A DNA stretch of 64,000 nt from Phocoena phocoena (taxonomy: Eukaryota; Chordata; Mammalia; Artiodactyla; Phocoenidae): the NCBI RefSeq assembly GCF_963924675.1, contig NC_089231.1, positions 74,399,191 through 74,463,190 of the forward strand, given 5' to 3'. The notes under the pieces are model-generated. The model saw only the letters and a list, made by a program, of their open reading frames with translations. It ran no database searches and was not told the DNA's origin. Both the position numbers and the translations under genes were made by a program. Each line of letters starts with the position of its first letter. The first letter of the stretch is position 1. Shown in pieces: positions 57,201-64,000 of this stretch.

Positions 57201-60200
57201 GGTAGTTTTAGCCCTCCAACTTTGTTCTTCTTTTTCATAGTTGTTTTGGCTATTCAAATTTCTTTGCATTTCCATATGAACTTTAGAATTGACTGTTTAC
57301 TTCTACAAAAAAACATGCTAGGATTTTGACTAGGGTTGTTTTAAACGTATAGTTCAGTATGGGATCACTGACATCATAACAATATTGAGCCCTCTGACCC
57401 ATAAGCCAGCTGTATTTTTGTCTTTGGTTTTGCTCAGCAATATTTGTATAGTTTTCATGTACAGGTCTTTCACATGTCTTTTTAGATTTATTCTTAATTT
57501 TTTTTTTTTTTTTTTTTTTGCGGTACGCGGACCTCTCACTGTTGTGGCCTCTCCTGTTGCGGAGCACAGGCTCCGGACGCGCAGGCTCAGCGGCCATGGC
57601 TCACGGGCCCAGCCGCTGCGCGGCATGTGGGATCTTCCCGGACCGGGGCATGAACCCCTGTCCCCTGCATCGGCAGGCGGACTCTCAACCACTGCGCCAC
57701 CGGGGAAGCCCAATTCTTAATTTTTTATGCTCTCATAAGTGGTATTTTCTTTTTCAGTTTTAATTAATTCACTTTATTATTCTTGTGTGAAAACACAAGC
57801 CTTGTGCAACACAAGATGGTCAATGAATTGCTGATAGGGAGCCTTGGTGAGCACAGTCCCCTTCGAGAGGTCAGGTGTAAGATAGCTGTAGGTCTTAGAG
57901 GTGGCATCGAAGGTGGCCTTGGTAAAGTTGCCCAATGAGGCTGTGCAGCCGCTGACCAAGGTGTAACAGTTTTCAGTGCCTGCTGTCAGCAGCAGCTTTG
58001 TGGCCACGAAGACCAAGACACTAGCAGTGGATCTGGGTGCAAGGATGAAGCATACCAGCAGAGAGCTGCAGTATCCTGTCACCTTCAAGGAACTGTATGG
58101 GGTTTGCCAATCTTGTGTTTCCAGGAGTCCCATTACCCATGACAGCGGAGTGGTTGGCCAGGAGGATGGCCCTGTGGATGGCAGTGGTTACCTCCTTGGA
58201 GCACTTAACACCCAGACCCATGTGACTATTACAGTCCCTCATGGCAACAAATACCTCGAACCTGAACTGCTGGCCAGCACCATTCTGCTTTCACTGCTTT
58301 CAAAGGCATAAGGGACTCCTCTAGGGAAAAGTAACCTCAGATCGAGAGGAAGAAGAGATAAATCTCCTTCAGGGACTTAATCTTCATGTCCTTGACCTCG
58401 GCAAACACTGATAAATTGCTGATTCCAAGAAAGAAAAAGGTTTTTGAAAGTATTTATGTAGAGTTTTTTCAGTTGTTGATTGTTGACTGCCAGTGACTAC
58501 CCTCTTCAGCCTTCCAGCAGTCTGTCTCAAGCTGCAGGTCGCTGGTGTGATTTTCAGTAAACTGTCCCCTTTGGTATAACTCTGACAGGTACTGGAGGCA
58601 CAGAGAAGGCATCAGAAGGAGAAATCTGGCATCATACCTACCTCGCCAACACCCTACACTTATAACAAGGTAGGAGAGGAGATACTAATCTTTACCCCTT
58701 GGGTGTAGCCCCTCTTCTCCTATGAGGTGTTTGTGGCTCTCTGGGAAGGTGGCAAATTCCATTCTTATCCCTTAATATTGCTGCCCAAGAGGCTGAAAGC
58801 AGCCACATATGCAGAAGAGTGGAATTCAAGTATTTGTCTGATGAAATAAGATTCATACCAGTTTAGGTTTTACAGCAGGAACCAAAGGCTATGGTCACCT
58901 GGAGGTTATATATTTGGCTAGCTGTACAGTCCACTGATCACATTTAAAGATATGTTTGTCTTGCTTTTTTGAGGTGGAGGCCATTTCAGAGAATATTATT
59001 TGTCTATTTATGGTGCCATTCTTTCTAACCCCATAAAATACCCAACTTAGAACAGTGTCTAGTACACATAGCAAGTGCTCCCAAGTGTTACCTGGTACTT
59101 CACAGTTCTTAATCAGTAGCCTACACATCAAGCTTCTCTGTTCTAAAGTATGAGAGGTTTAGGGCCTCTTGAAACAGGTCCTAGAGGTCCTGGAGTCACT
59201 GAGTAGATCAGAAGAAAATGATGCTGCTTGGGGACTCCAGGTGATATAGATGGTAGAGAGGGAGCTGAGGATGGTAGAAAGGCAGGCCAGCTCTTCCTGG
59301 TCCCACACCTTTAGAGGGCCCCACATATTCCTAATGCATGTGCGTGCACACATGCAGGCATACATATCGAAGAACACACAGGCTTCTGTGGCACTCAGGA
59401 CCCTCCACTTGCATTGGCGCTGGCACTGGCACAGCATGACCAGAACGCTAAACAACTACTTTCATGATTAACACTGTTCAGTCCCCAAGTAAGAACTGCT
59501 CCACATCATCTTGATCTACTTGCAAAACTGTAGGCAGCTGTGCCCTTATATAGTGAAGGTTGGAAGTGAGGGCTGTGCTGATTATAGTCAGTCAGAAACT
59601 GCTTCCTGCTTCCCAGTGCAGACAGGAATTGAGTGGTAGAAGCACTTAGCTAACAGAGATATTAATTTACTTGATACGGTCTTCTCATCATGAATACAAT
59701 GGATTCTTGTGTGATACATTATTTCCCAGTACTATTTTTTTCTCCTCTTCCTGTTCCATTTTGTGAATCTAGTGGTGTTTGTGAATTAGCATGGCATTCA
59801 TAAAATTTACACTCCACAGATGAGTAGTATATTGAAATAAGTTCATATTACTTTTGAATGTGTATATATGTTGGTCTAGTTATAATCTTTATATTGGCAA
59901 CTAAGTGAACACTGACTGCTACATTTACAAATAATTTTTTAAATAAAAATAAAGTAAAAAGATGTAGTTAAAATTTCAAAAGTTAAATAAATACATCAAC
60001 GTTAATTAAAAAGAAAAAGAAAAAGAGGCAGTAGGCCAGGTGACTTGCTGTGACTCCACCACCATTCAGCTGTATGATGTTGGTGGTGCACTTAGTTTCA
60101 CTCTTGACAGATGACCTTAGAGATGACAAGATCTCTGTAGTATCAGTTTCCTCATGTGAACTATTTTTTAAGATTTCTCTCCACCTCTATAATTTTATAA

Positions 60201-63200
60201 GTATGTTCTACAGCATGGGTCATGTCATCTATAAATGTCTACTAGTATGATGCCAAGACATGGCTGAGAGTACCTGAGACACCTCATTTTCCAGGCTTCA
60301 CTCAGAGCAGCGCACAGCTGTGGTGTGAGGAGCGTGTGGCCACAGTGGCAGGTTCCCTGGGCTGCCTTTCTCAGGTGGACACTGCTTTTGTCCTGCAATT
60401 CAGGAGGACAAGCCTCTGTGTTGAAGCCTCTGAGGACCCAGTTTCCGAGGCAGGTAGAGCTACGTTTAATTAAAATAGGAGTCCTTTATTAATAAGCATG
60501 CTGTGACTACAGGCCATGAAATCGCCTTAATATCTACAGACATGGTAGTTGGTGGCAGTTTTGTTTCGTTCAGAATATCTTCCCCAAGAATGGTCTTGCA
60601 AATGGGCACAGTGAGTCCTTCATGGCCAAAGGATTGCTTTTAGCTTCCTGTTTTTCCCTGCAGTGCCTATCCCTAAGCTTTGTCAGACTGCTTTGGGCCT
60701 TTATAAAATGACTTGTGCTGTTTTATAGAGTCAGCCCACCTGTGTCCTAGCTGCTTTGTTCCTGCACCCTCAGCCCTGCCCAGGTGGACAGAGTAAATGT
60801 TTCACAACCAGCTGGCTTATAGCTATCACTTTTCTGGCTGGGGACAAAGTATCCTACATCTGTACCCAATAATCAGGTAGCAGCTTGGGCCTAAACAGTG
60901 AGAATAAGTGACTATTTTACCCCAGACTGGCCTTGTATATATGGTGTGCACACGTGTAGTGTTGGTAGCACGTAACAAATAAGGAGAGAATGGTTAATTC
61001 TCTTAAGACTTCCTGAAGCTTTTACAGTCTCTGTGAAGTGATTCTCAGAGATATCAGCCTGTGTATATCAGGGGCTGTTTCTGGGTCAGTCCTAGGGACT
61101 TTATTTTAGAGCTGTGCCTCTGCTGTGAGTGACCATGTTCTTTTTGCTTTCAGAGCTGTGACTTGTGGTCCCTAGGGGTGATTATCTACGTGATGTTGTG
61201 CGGATACCCTCCTTTTTACTCCAGACACCACAGCCGGACTATCCCAAAGGATATGCGGAGAAAGATCATGACAGGCAGTTTTGAGTTCCCAGAGGAAGAG
61301 TGGAGCCAGATCTCAGAGATGGCCAAAGATGTTGTGAGGAAGTGAGTCCCCAGGCCACTGCGGGGGGAGGCCAGGGAGGCCTTAAAAGTGGTGGAACACA
61401 AAGGAATGTTGGGTAAAGGAAAGTCATTTGTTTCCCAGGCATGTTCCTTCTCATTTTAGCATCACAGAAAATTTTCCCTGGAGCCTGAGATGAGAGTTCT
61501 CAGTGTCCACACCTTGGTGAAATTGGAGCTTTGCTCCCTCCTGTTGCACTCCTAGAATTTGTCCTTAGGGTTGAATCCAGGTCCCTTGGTAGCCATTGTA
61601 TCTGTGAGCATTAATTTAGGACCTTAAATGGTAACCCCCCTGGTGTACCCTTCCTGCACGGAGGCCGGTCATTTGGGACAGACATGATTCCAGGAACTGA
61701 ACTGGGGTGCTAAAATGACCATGATGCTTTTGGCTTTTCATTCCTTAGCTGCTGTGGGAGTGTGTGATTGGTTGTGCGGGGCCTGGACCCCACCTCCTGC
61801 CCTTCCTACTGCTAGTTGGTTGCTCTGGTGTATATTAAGATGGAAAGATTTAGAAGAATTAGGGGTAGTGAATGGATGATGGAGACTTGACATTCAGAGT
61901 CCTTTGGAGAAATTAGCTAGAGCACTAAGAAAGAAGTCAGACCTAAATATGAGGTGTCTTTGCTTTTTCTACCCACCTGTGTCAGAGGCTTAGCTGACTG
62001 GAACTTGGACGCTGTTCTGGTATCCTACTGCTTGTTCTTCACTGAGTAACTTTTCCTCTTTTGGTTTCAGTTTCTTCATCTGTAATGCGATAAAGATAAG
62101 CATTAAAAGGGCAGTACCTGGGAACTGTCTCCTAACAGTACAGCTGTTTCTGTATGGAGATTACTCTCTTTCAGAAGTGAGCTTGTTCTGTTGGTTAGGT
62201 GTTTATGTATTCAAAAAGGGACTAGTTTCTAAAATATACAGGTGAAAGTTTTTTAGGAGGGTGGAGGCAATGTTTAAATCATCATTTGTCTTCCTATGCT
62301 CTTTCCCTGCTGTATTCTCAGTTACTTAACCAAAATATCAGTATCCTCTAATTGGTTCTTTGCAGTTCTGTAGAATATATTTCCTCTCCCTAGAGCAACA
62401 TTGATTATCTTCTTTCAGCATTGAGATTCTTTTCTAAATAATCCTTTCTTTAGAATCTGAAGCTGTTTGTTCACAATGATCCAAAAGGTTACAGAGAACA
62501 TGAAAGAGCAAGTAGGCACGTTGTCCTGACTCTGATGTTTGGAATGGGAGGCTATGTATTTGGAAGAAGGTGCTGTAAGAGGCCCAGGGAACATGCTGGG
62601 GTGAGCTAGGAATTGCATTAGGATAAATGTACAAGATGTAAAGAACTATGGTCAAAAAGCCGATGGTACAGAACAATACATTAGGCTTAGAAGGAAATGC
62701 CATCCCCTTCTCAGAGATTAGATTTTTAGCTTTTTGTTGTTGTTTTGTGTGGGTTTTTTTTGTTTGTTTTTTTTTTGCGGTACGCAGGCCTCTCACTGTT
62801 GTGGCCTCTCCCGTTGCAGAGCAGTAGGCTCTGGACACGCAGGCTCAGCGGCCATGGCTCACAGGCGCAGCCGCTCCGCGGCATGTGGGATCCTCCTGGA
62901 CCGGGGCACGAACCCGTGTCCCCTGCATCGGCAGGCGGACTCTCAACCACTGCGCCACCAGGGAAACCCTAGATTTTTAGCTTTTGAATGTCTTTGGAAT
63001 AAAGGGTTCATGTCCTGCCAAATGGTGACAAGAGTTTTATCACAAGTAGCAACCTGGATTTTCAGAACCGTATGACCCCTCGACTAATTCTACAGTCACT
63101 GTTAGCCAAAAGAGCACTTTGAGTCCCTTTTGGAAATTATAGCCCACTGTCCTAGAAACATTAGTCTGGGGATTCAGTGTCTCAGGAACTGTAAGCCATA

Positions 63201-63612
63201 TGTAAGATTACTTTACTGAACCTAGAACTCAGTCTGAGGTATCACTGGACTAAGCCTTTTCCTACCATTCTTATCTCAATTTATTTAGTATAGAAAGAAC
63301 TGCCTAAGGACAGAGTGCCCTCACAACTAACGGTTAGGGACGAGAGCCCCACCTCTGTCCTGCAAATAGAAAGCCTAGGCTTATAAGAGTTGGTGGAAAG
63401 TCAGAAGCTGGAGCTGGTTAGAGCCAGACCCAGGAACTTCCCGGCCTCTGGAAGCAACTGCATGGCAGCCCTGTTGGCCTTTTCTCCACAGGCTCTTGAA
63501 GGTCAAACCAGAGGAAAGACTTACCATCGAGGGAGTGTTGGATCACCCCTGGCTCAACTCAACTGAGGCCCTGGATAATGTGCTACCCTCTGCTCAACTG
63601 ATGATGGATAAG
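32668..63612 (+). CDS. MAPKAPK5: MAP kinase-activated protein kinase 5 (MK5/PRAK), exons 1-10, residues 1-323
   Basis: MK5 is a Ser/Thr kinase activated by p38 and by the atypical kinases ERK3/ERK4; it shuttles between nucleus and cytoplasm and phosphorylates targets such as HSP27 and FOXO3. Coding pieces: 32668-32703, 42801-42874, 43360-43435, 44229-44326, 45741-45849, 47284-47373, 48125-48220, 58589-58669, 61154-61341 and 63492-63612. They total 969 nt (323 codons) with no stop. Seen: glycine loop [11 protein letters not shown]-binding Lys51 (ALK), Ser115, HRD Asp148, DFG Asp169, activation-loop Thr182 in LMTPQ, and the [10 protein letters not shown] helix. The C-terminal exons (ERK3/4-binding region, nuclear localisation and export signals) are beyond the window. 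From memory of human, differences are S2W, D8E, S21N, L54F, R137Q and K244R. One intron is GC-AG. Confidence 0.97.
33890..34390. repeat. Ancient interspersed repeat, family not named
   Basis: Text such as TTTGTGCCAGGTGCAGTCTT, TACAAAGGCCCTGAGATAGG and GGCCTTGTAGGCCATCGTAG recurs across mammalian genomes. Similar blocks occur near 29,440 and 44,860-45,060. Confidence 0.5.
34405..34655 (+). repeat. MIR SINE
   Basis: MIR core: TTAACTGTGTCCTTGAATAA, TTCCTCATCCATAGGAAGAG and a CAGTACCTAACATTTAGTAA end. Confidence 0.7.
36224..36596 (+). repeat. CHR-type SINE, sense, nested in L1
   Basis: Starts AGGACTTCCCTGGTGGTCCA, with GGGTTCTATCCCTGGTCAGG as a B-box-like region, and ends in AAATAAATAAA. Likely target-site duplication AAAATTAAGCTGG (36,210) and AAAATTAAGTTGG (36,599). 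Confidence 0.88.
36905..37199 (-). repeat. CHR-type SINE, antisense
   Basis: Reads GGCTGCATTGGGTCTTCGTT to GTGCTACCAGGGAAGCCCC. No clean duplication was seen. Confidence 0.88.
37933..38122 (-). repeat. CHR-type SINE, antisense
   Basis: Reads TTGGTTGCACCAGGTCTTAG to GCACCACCAGGGAAGCCC. No clean duplication was seen. Confidence 0.85.
38265..39570 (-). mobile_element. Second old L1, antisense, interrupted by a SINE
   Basis: Fresh L1 3' end near 38,280 (TTAGTAAAGCATACATAGCA), then GAATAACATTCCATTGTATG, GGTTTATACCCAGAAGTAGA and TTATCAGATATATGATTTGC. It continues after the SINE at 39,294-39,510. Confidence 0.8.
39294..39510 (-). repeat. Long cetacean-type CHR SINE, antisense
   Basis: Begins with a TTTG microsatellite then GCGGTATGAGGGCCTCTCAC, ends CACCACCAGGGAAGCCCC-like. 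Perfect 15-bp duplication TAATAGTGTTTTTTG at 39,279-39,293 and 39,511-39,525. Confidence 0.95.
39575..40055 (-). repeat. Younger artiodactyl-type L1 3' part, antisense
   Basis: Less diverged L1 text: TACAGTAGGTTCTTATTAGT, GCTGAGTAATATTCCATCGT and AATAGTGCTGCAATGAACAC. Confidence 0.8.
40056..40268 (-). repeat. Long cetacean-type CHR SINE, antisense
   Basis: T-run then GTGGTACGCAGGCCTCTCAC to GCGCCACCAGGGAAGCCCC. It sits at the edge of the L1 at 39,575-40,055; no duplication was found, and the flank after it is not L1 of the same copy. Confidence 0.9.
40386..40641 (-). repeat. CHR-type SINE, antisense
   Basis: Reads TTGGTTGTGCTGGGTCTTAG to TGCCACTGGGGAAGTCC. Exact duplication CAGTGTATAGATT at 40,373-40,385 and 40,642-40,654. 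Confidence 0.93.
42801..42874 (+). CDS. MAPKAPK5: MAPKAPK5 exon 2 (residues 13-37)
   Basis: After ATTTTAATAG, 74 bp encode [19 protein letters not shown] and ISGPV; donor GTAAGA. It holds the glycine-rich ATP loop. Arg37 is split across the intron (AG|A). Confidence 0.96.
43360..43435 (+). CDS. MAPKAPK5: MAPKAPK5 exon 3 (residues 37-62)
   Basis: After CAAATCTAG, 76 bp encode [18 protein letters not shown] to KARNE; donor GTATGG. The AAA at 43,400-43,402 is Lys51, the ATP-anchoring lysine. Confidence 0.96.
44229..44326 (+). CDS. MAPKAPK5: MAPKAPK5 exon 4 (residues 63-95)
   Basis: After TCTTTAAG, 98 bp encode [20 protein letters not shown] to FPHESSP; donor GTAAGA. It covers the kinase alpha-C region. 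Confidence 0.96.
44617..44632 (+). repeat. C-rich run in MAPKAPK5 intron 4
   Basis: A run of about 13 C interrupted by G, then GCCCCCGCCG. It follows an L1-like antisense patch (44,480-44,600). Confidence 0.6.
45310..45352 (+). repeat. (AC)n microsatellite
   Basis: About 21 uninterrupted AC units in MAPKAPK5 intron 4; likely polymorphic. Confidence 0.95.
45741..45849 (+). CDS. MAPKAPK5: MAPKAPK5 exon 5 (residues 95-131), followed by a GC donor
   Basis: After TTTCAAACAG, 109 bp encode [20 protein letters not shown] to SQVTKQ. It contains the hinge ([10 protein letters not shown]) and Ser115, a reported PKA site. The exon must end at CAG to keep the frame, and the next bases are GCAAGT, a GC rather than GT donor. 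Confidence 0.95.
45850..47283 (+). other. MAPKAPK5: MAPKAPK5 intron 5, GC-AG class
   Basis: Starts CAG|GCAAGT and ends TTTCCAG before ATAGCTTTGG. Apart from the C at +2, the donor matches the consensus, which is the usual compensation in GC-AG introns. The 1.4-kb intron contains no recognised repeats. Confidence 0.9.
47284..47373 (+). CDS. MAPKAPK5: MAPKAPK5 exon 6 (residues 132-161), catalytic loop
   Basis: After CTTTCCAG, 90 bp encode [20 protein letters not shown] to NSL; donor GTGAGA. The HRDLKPEN loop has Asp148 at 47,332-47,334. Residue 137 is Gln (CAG) where human has Arg as recalled. Confidence 0.97.
48125..48220 (+). CDS. MAPKAPK5: MAPKAPK5 exon 7 (residues 162-193), DFG and activation loop
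   Basis: After TTATTTCAG, 96 bp encode [20 protein letters not shown] to PYYVAPQ; donor GTAAGC. DFG is at 48,146-48,154. ACA at 48,185-48,187 is Thr182, the regulatory phosphosite. Confidence 0.97.
49248..49917 (-). mobile_element. MLT1-type MaLR LTR, antisense, split by a SINE
   Basis: Reads CTGTAACAAATTGCCACAAA, TTTTGGAGGTCAGAAGTCTG and GGCTCTAGGGGAGAATCC, the reverse of MaLR LTR text. L1 sequence lies on both sides, so it probably inserted into the L1. Confidence 0.7.
49456..49670 (-). repeat. Long cetacean-type CHR SINE, antisense
   Basis: T-run, GCGGTACGCGGGCCTCTCAC to GCGCCACCAGGGAAGCCC. Short duplication GCTTGTGGCC (49,446-49,455) and ACTTGTGGCC (49,672-49,681). Confidence 0.93.
49955..50075 (-). 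repeat. Short CHR-type SINE, antisense
   Basis: Reads TTTTTTGGCCGTGCCACATG to GGACCGCCAGGGAAGTCCCC. Confidence 0.9.
50275..50303 (+). repeat. (GT)n microsatellite
   Basis: About 14 GT units inside the L1 copy. Confidence 0.95.
50780..50978 (-). repeat. Long cetacean-type CHR SINE, antisense, with an internal gap
   Basis: Reads TGCGGGCCTCTCACTGTTGT to GTGCCACCAGGGAAGCCC. Compared with the other copies the segment after CTCCGCGGCAT is shortened. Duplication GGTATATCTTT at 50,769-50,779 and 50,979-50,989. Confidence 0.92.
54099..54228 (+). repeat. Compound (TA)n/(TACA)n/(TG)n microsatellite
   Basis: Alternating pyrimidine-purine throughout: TA runs at both ends, with TACA and TGTG blocks between. 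It is over 120 bp of potential cruciform or Z-DNA-forming sequence. Confidence 0.92.
54986..55327 (-). repeat. CHR-type SINE, antisense, nested in L1
   Basis: Reads TTGGTTGCTCTGGGTCTTAG to GTGCCACCAGGGAAGTCCCC. Perfect 15-bp duplication TGGACAGTCTTTTTA at 54,971-54,985 and 55,328-55,342. The middle has several TCCTTAGTTG-type internal tandem repeats. Confidence 0.95.
55645..56425 (-). repeat. Younger artiodactyl-type L1 3' part, antisense, nested in older L1
   Basis: Contains GTACAGCAAAGTGATTCAGT, CCCTGTGCTATACAATAGGT and GGCTGAGTAATATTCCTCTG. A CHR SINE (56,431-56,698) lies at its right end. Confidence 0.85.
56431..56698 (-). repeat. CHR-type SINE, antisense
   Basis: Reads TTGGTTGTGCTGGGTCTTAG to GTGCCACCAGGGAAGTCCC. 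Duplication TATTTGTAGATTTTT (56,417) and TATTTGTAGACTTTTT (56,699). Confidence 0.92.
57501..57711 (-). repeat. Long cetacean-type CHR SINE, antisense
   Basis: T-run, GCGGTACGCGGACCTCTCAC to GCGCCACCGGGGAAGCCC. Duplication ATTCTTAATTTTTT at 57,490 and 57,713. Confidence 0.93.
57757..58415 (-). pseudogene. RPS2P: RPS2 (uS5) processed pseudogene
   Basis: An intronless, decayed copy of ribosomal protein S2 mRNA on the - strand within MAPKAPK5 intron 7. From its 5' side: [19 protein letters not shown] text near 58,410-58,350; a gap of roughly 30 residues; [16 protein letters not shown] (58,242-58,150); a frame change; then [20 protein letters not shown] and [15 protein letters not shown] (about 57,910-57,820). 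The glycine/arginine-rich N-terminus is absent. AATAAAGTGAATTAA, the RPS2 3' UTR end, follows on the - strand at 57,778-57,764, with a T-rich remnant of the tail (on +) beyond. Frameshifts, stops and the deletion rule out function; RPS2 is well known for processed copies. Confidence 0.92.
58589..58669 (+). CDS. MAPKAPK5: MAPKAPK5 exon 8 (residues 194-220)
   Basis: After TCTGACAG, 81 bp encode [20 protein letters not shown] to YNK; donor GTAGGA. It is an MK-family insert between the activation loop and helix F. Confidence 0.97.
58670..61153 (+). other. MAPKAPK5: MAPKAPK5 intron 8 (2.5 kb)
   Basis: Little recognisable repeat content; mostly unique-looking sequence. The GTGTGCACACGTGTAG near 60,943 holds an E-box CACGTG. 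Nothing gene-like. Confidence 0.5.
61154..61341 (+). CDS. MAPKAPK5: MAPKAPK5 exon 9 (residues 221-283)
   Basis: After TTGCTTTCAG, 188 bp encode [20 protein letters not shown] to EMAKDVVRK; donor GTGAGT. It covers kinase helices F-G. Arg244 replaces Lys of human as recalled. Confidence 0.97.
61342..63491 (+). other. MAPKAPK5: MAPKAPK5 intron 9 (2.2 kb)
   Basis: A MIR-like patch lies near 62,030-62,110 (TTTCAGTTTCTTCATCTGTA) and one CHR SINE at 62,735-62,969. The rest looks unique. Confidence 0.6.
62735..62969 (-). repeat. Long cetacean-type CHR SINE, antisense
   Basis: T/G-rich tail (TTTGTTTG) then GCGGTACGCAGGCCTCTCAC to GCGCCACCAGGGAAACCC. Perfect 16-bp duplication TAGATTTTTAGCTTTT at 62,719-62,734 and 62,970-62,985. 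Confidence 0.95.
63492..63612 (+). CDS. MAPKAPK5: MAPKAPK5 exon 10 (residues 284-323), end of kinase domain
   Basis: After TTTCTCCACAG, 121 bp encode [20 protein letters not shown] to LMMDK. The homology stops at AAG, and the following GTTTTG is a weak donor. Reading on gives 17 unrelated residues and a TGA at 63,667. Confidence 0.92.
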
Positions 63613-64000
63613 GTTTTGAATGATGCTTATTTTGTTGGCCAAAAAGGCTGTGTTGGGAAGGAATGCTGAGGCTTGACTCAATGAGGGGTTAAAGGCAAAA
63701 CAATGCAGAGCACACAGTCTTTCCCAGAGAAATATCTCTGGTCTTCCAAAGATCAGGATTGGAAATAAAGAGATTATTTCCGTAAAAGACCAGATCAAGG
63801 CCTGGTAAATACACTAAGGGAACACTCAAAGGACTGTCCTTCATATTTGTGCTATGGGGTTGGGGGCCCAGAGCAGTATCAGACACCGTTCTTTTGCCCA
63901 AGGAGTTTAAACAAGACTGGTTGGAAAGACCAATAAACACAAAACAAAGAGGGAACATTTTCAGACATCAGAGCTTTTGCATGCTAAATTTTCTGTGAAT
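63613..64000 (+). other. MAPKAPK5: Start of MAPKAPK5 intron 10
   Basis: Intronic sequence after the weak donor GTTTTG. Nothing else recognised up to the window end. Confidence 0.6.

Larger units (their letters stand above)
54285..57490 (-). mobile_element. Old L1, antisense, with a younger L1 and SINEs nested in it
   Basis: 3' end near 54,290 (TTATTGAGATGTAATTGATA), then TTGATGGACATCTGGGTTGT, TTTCAATTTGCATTTCCCTA, and after the nested parts AGAGCAAAAGATTTTAATTT to AACTTTAGAATTGACTG. SINEs at 54,986 and 56,431 and a younger L1 at 55,645 interrupt it. Confidence 0.8.
48221..58588 (+). other. MAPKAPK5: MAPKAPK5 intron 7 (10.4 kb)
   Basis: Almost wholly transposon-derived: antisense L1s, an antisense LTR, seven antisense SINEs, two microsatellite clusters and an RPS2 processed pseudogene. 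No independent gene was seen. Confidence 0.8.

Noticed and set aside
57976..58311. Plus-strand 111-codon frame opposite the RPS2 pseudogene
   Set aside because: It is the reverse of the RPS2-derived sequence and has no independent support.
63613..63669. C-terminal read-through as the true end of MK5
   Set aside because: The 17 extra residues do not resemble MK5, whose known sequence continues in further exons; treated only as a possible intron-retained form.
1..64000. CRISPR arrays, bacterial operons, phage or plasmid features
   Set aside because: Introns, SINE/LINE content and mammalian gene structure exclude a prokaryotic origin; the tandem repeats seen are microsatellites.

Overview
This is mammalian genomic DNA, almost certainly from a cetacean (whale or dolphin). 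Two neighbouring protein-coding genes lie on the + strand with conserved intron-exon structure, in the order known from human 12q24.12. The repeats include many tRNA-derived SINEs of the CHR (Cetacea-Hippo-Ruminant) type, among them the long GC-rich form typical of cetaceans, plus artiodactyl-type L1 3' ends. No ruminant BovB or Bov-tA elements were seen. The species call rests on recognising repeats by eye.

Layout. (1) 1-12,890: the 3' part of ALDH2, mitochondrial aldehyde dehydrogenase, exons 6-13 in human numbering. All splice sites are canonical GT-AG, the frame is intact, and Asn169, Glu268, Cys302 and Glu487 (mature numbering) are retained. (2) 12,890-31,880: about 19 kb of intergenic DNA, mostly old transposon remains. 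It holds a 5'-proximal L1 piece in antisense (22.1-26.2 kb), an ERVL-MaLR internal region with an MLT1-type LTR (26.2-29.1 kb), an L2 (30.8-31.4 kb), MER20, several short L1 3' ends with target-site duplications, and one good CTCF-like motif near 18,010. (3) 31,880-32,720: a CpG-rich promoter and first exon of MAPKAPK5 (MK5/PRAK). (4) 32,668-63,612: MAPKAPK5 exons 1-10, encoding residues 1-323 including the whole kinase domain; the remaining C-terminal exons lie beyond the window. Intron 5 appears to use a GC-AG splice pair. Introns 1 and 7 (about 10 kb each) are filled with antisense L1s, nested SINEs and, in intron 7, an RPS2 processed pseudogene.

The two genes do not share a pathway; their adjacency is ancestral synteny. 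No new multi-gene system was found. The more notable observations are the GC-AG intron, a Ser-to-Trp change at residue 2 of MK5, two poly(A)-only insertions with target-site duplications in ALDH2 intron 12, a possible L1 3' transduction, a short duplication shared by ALDH2 intron 12 and its 3' UTR, and the intergenic CTCF-like site. Comparisons with human proteins and repeat families are from memory, without database searches.
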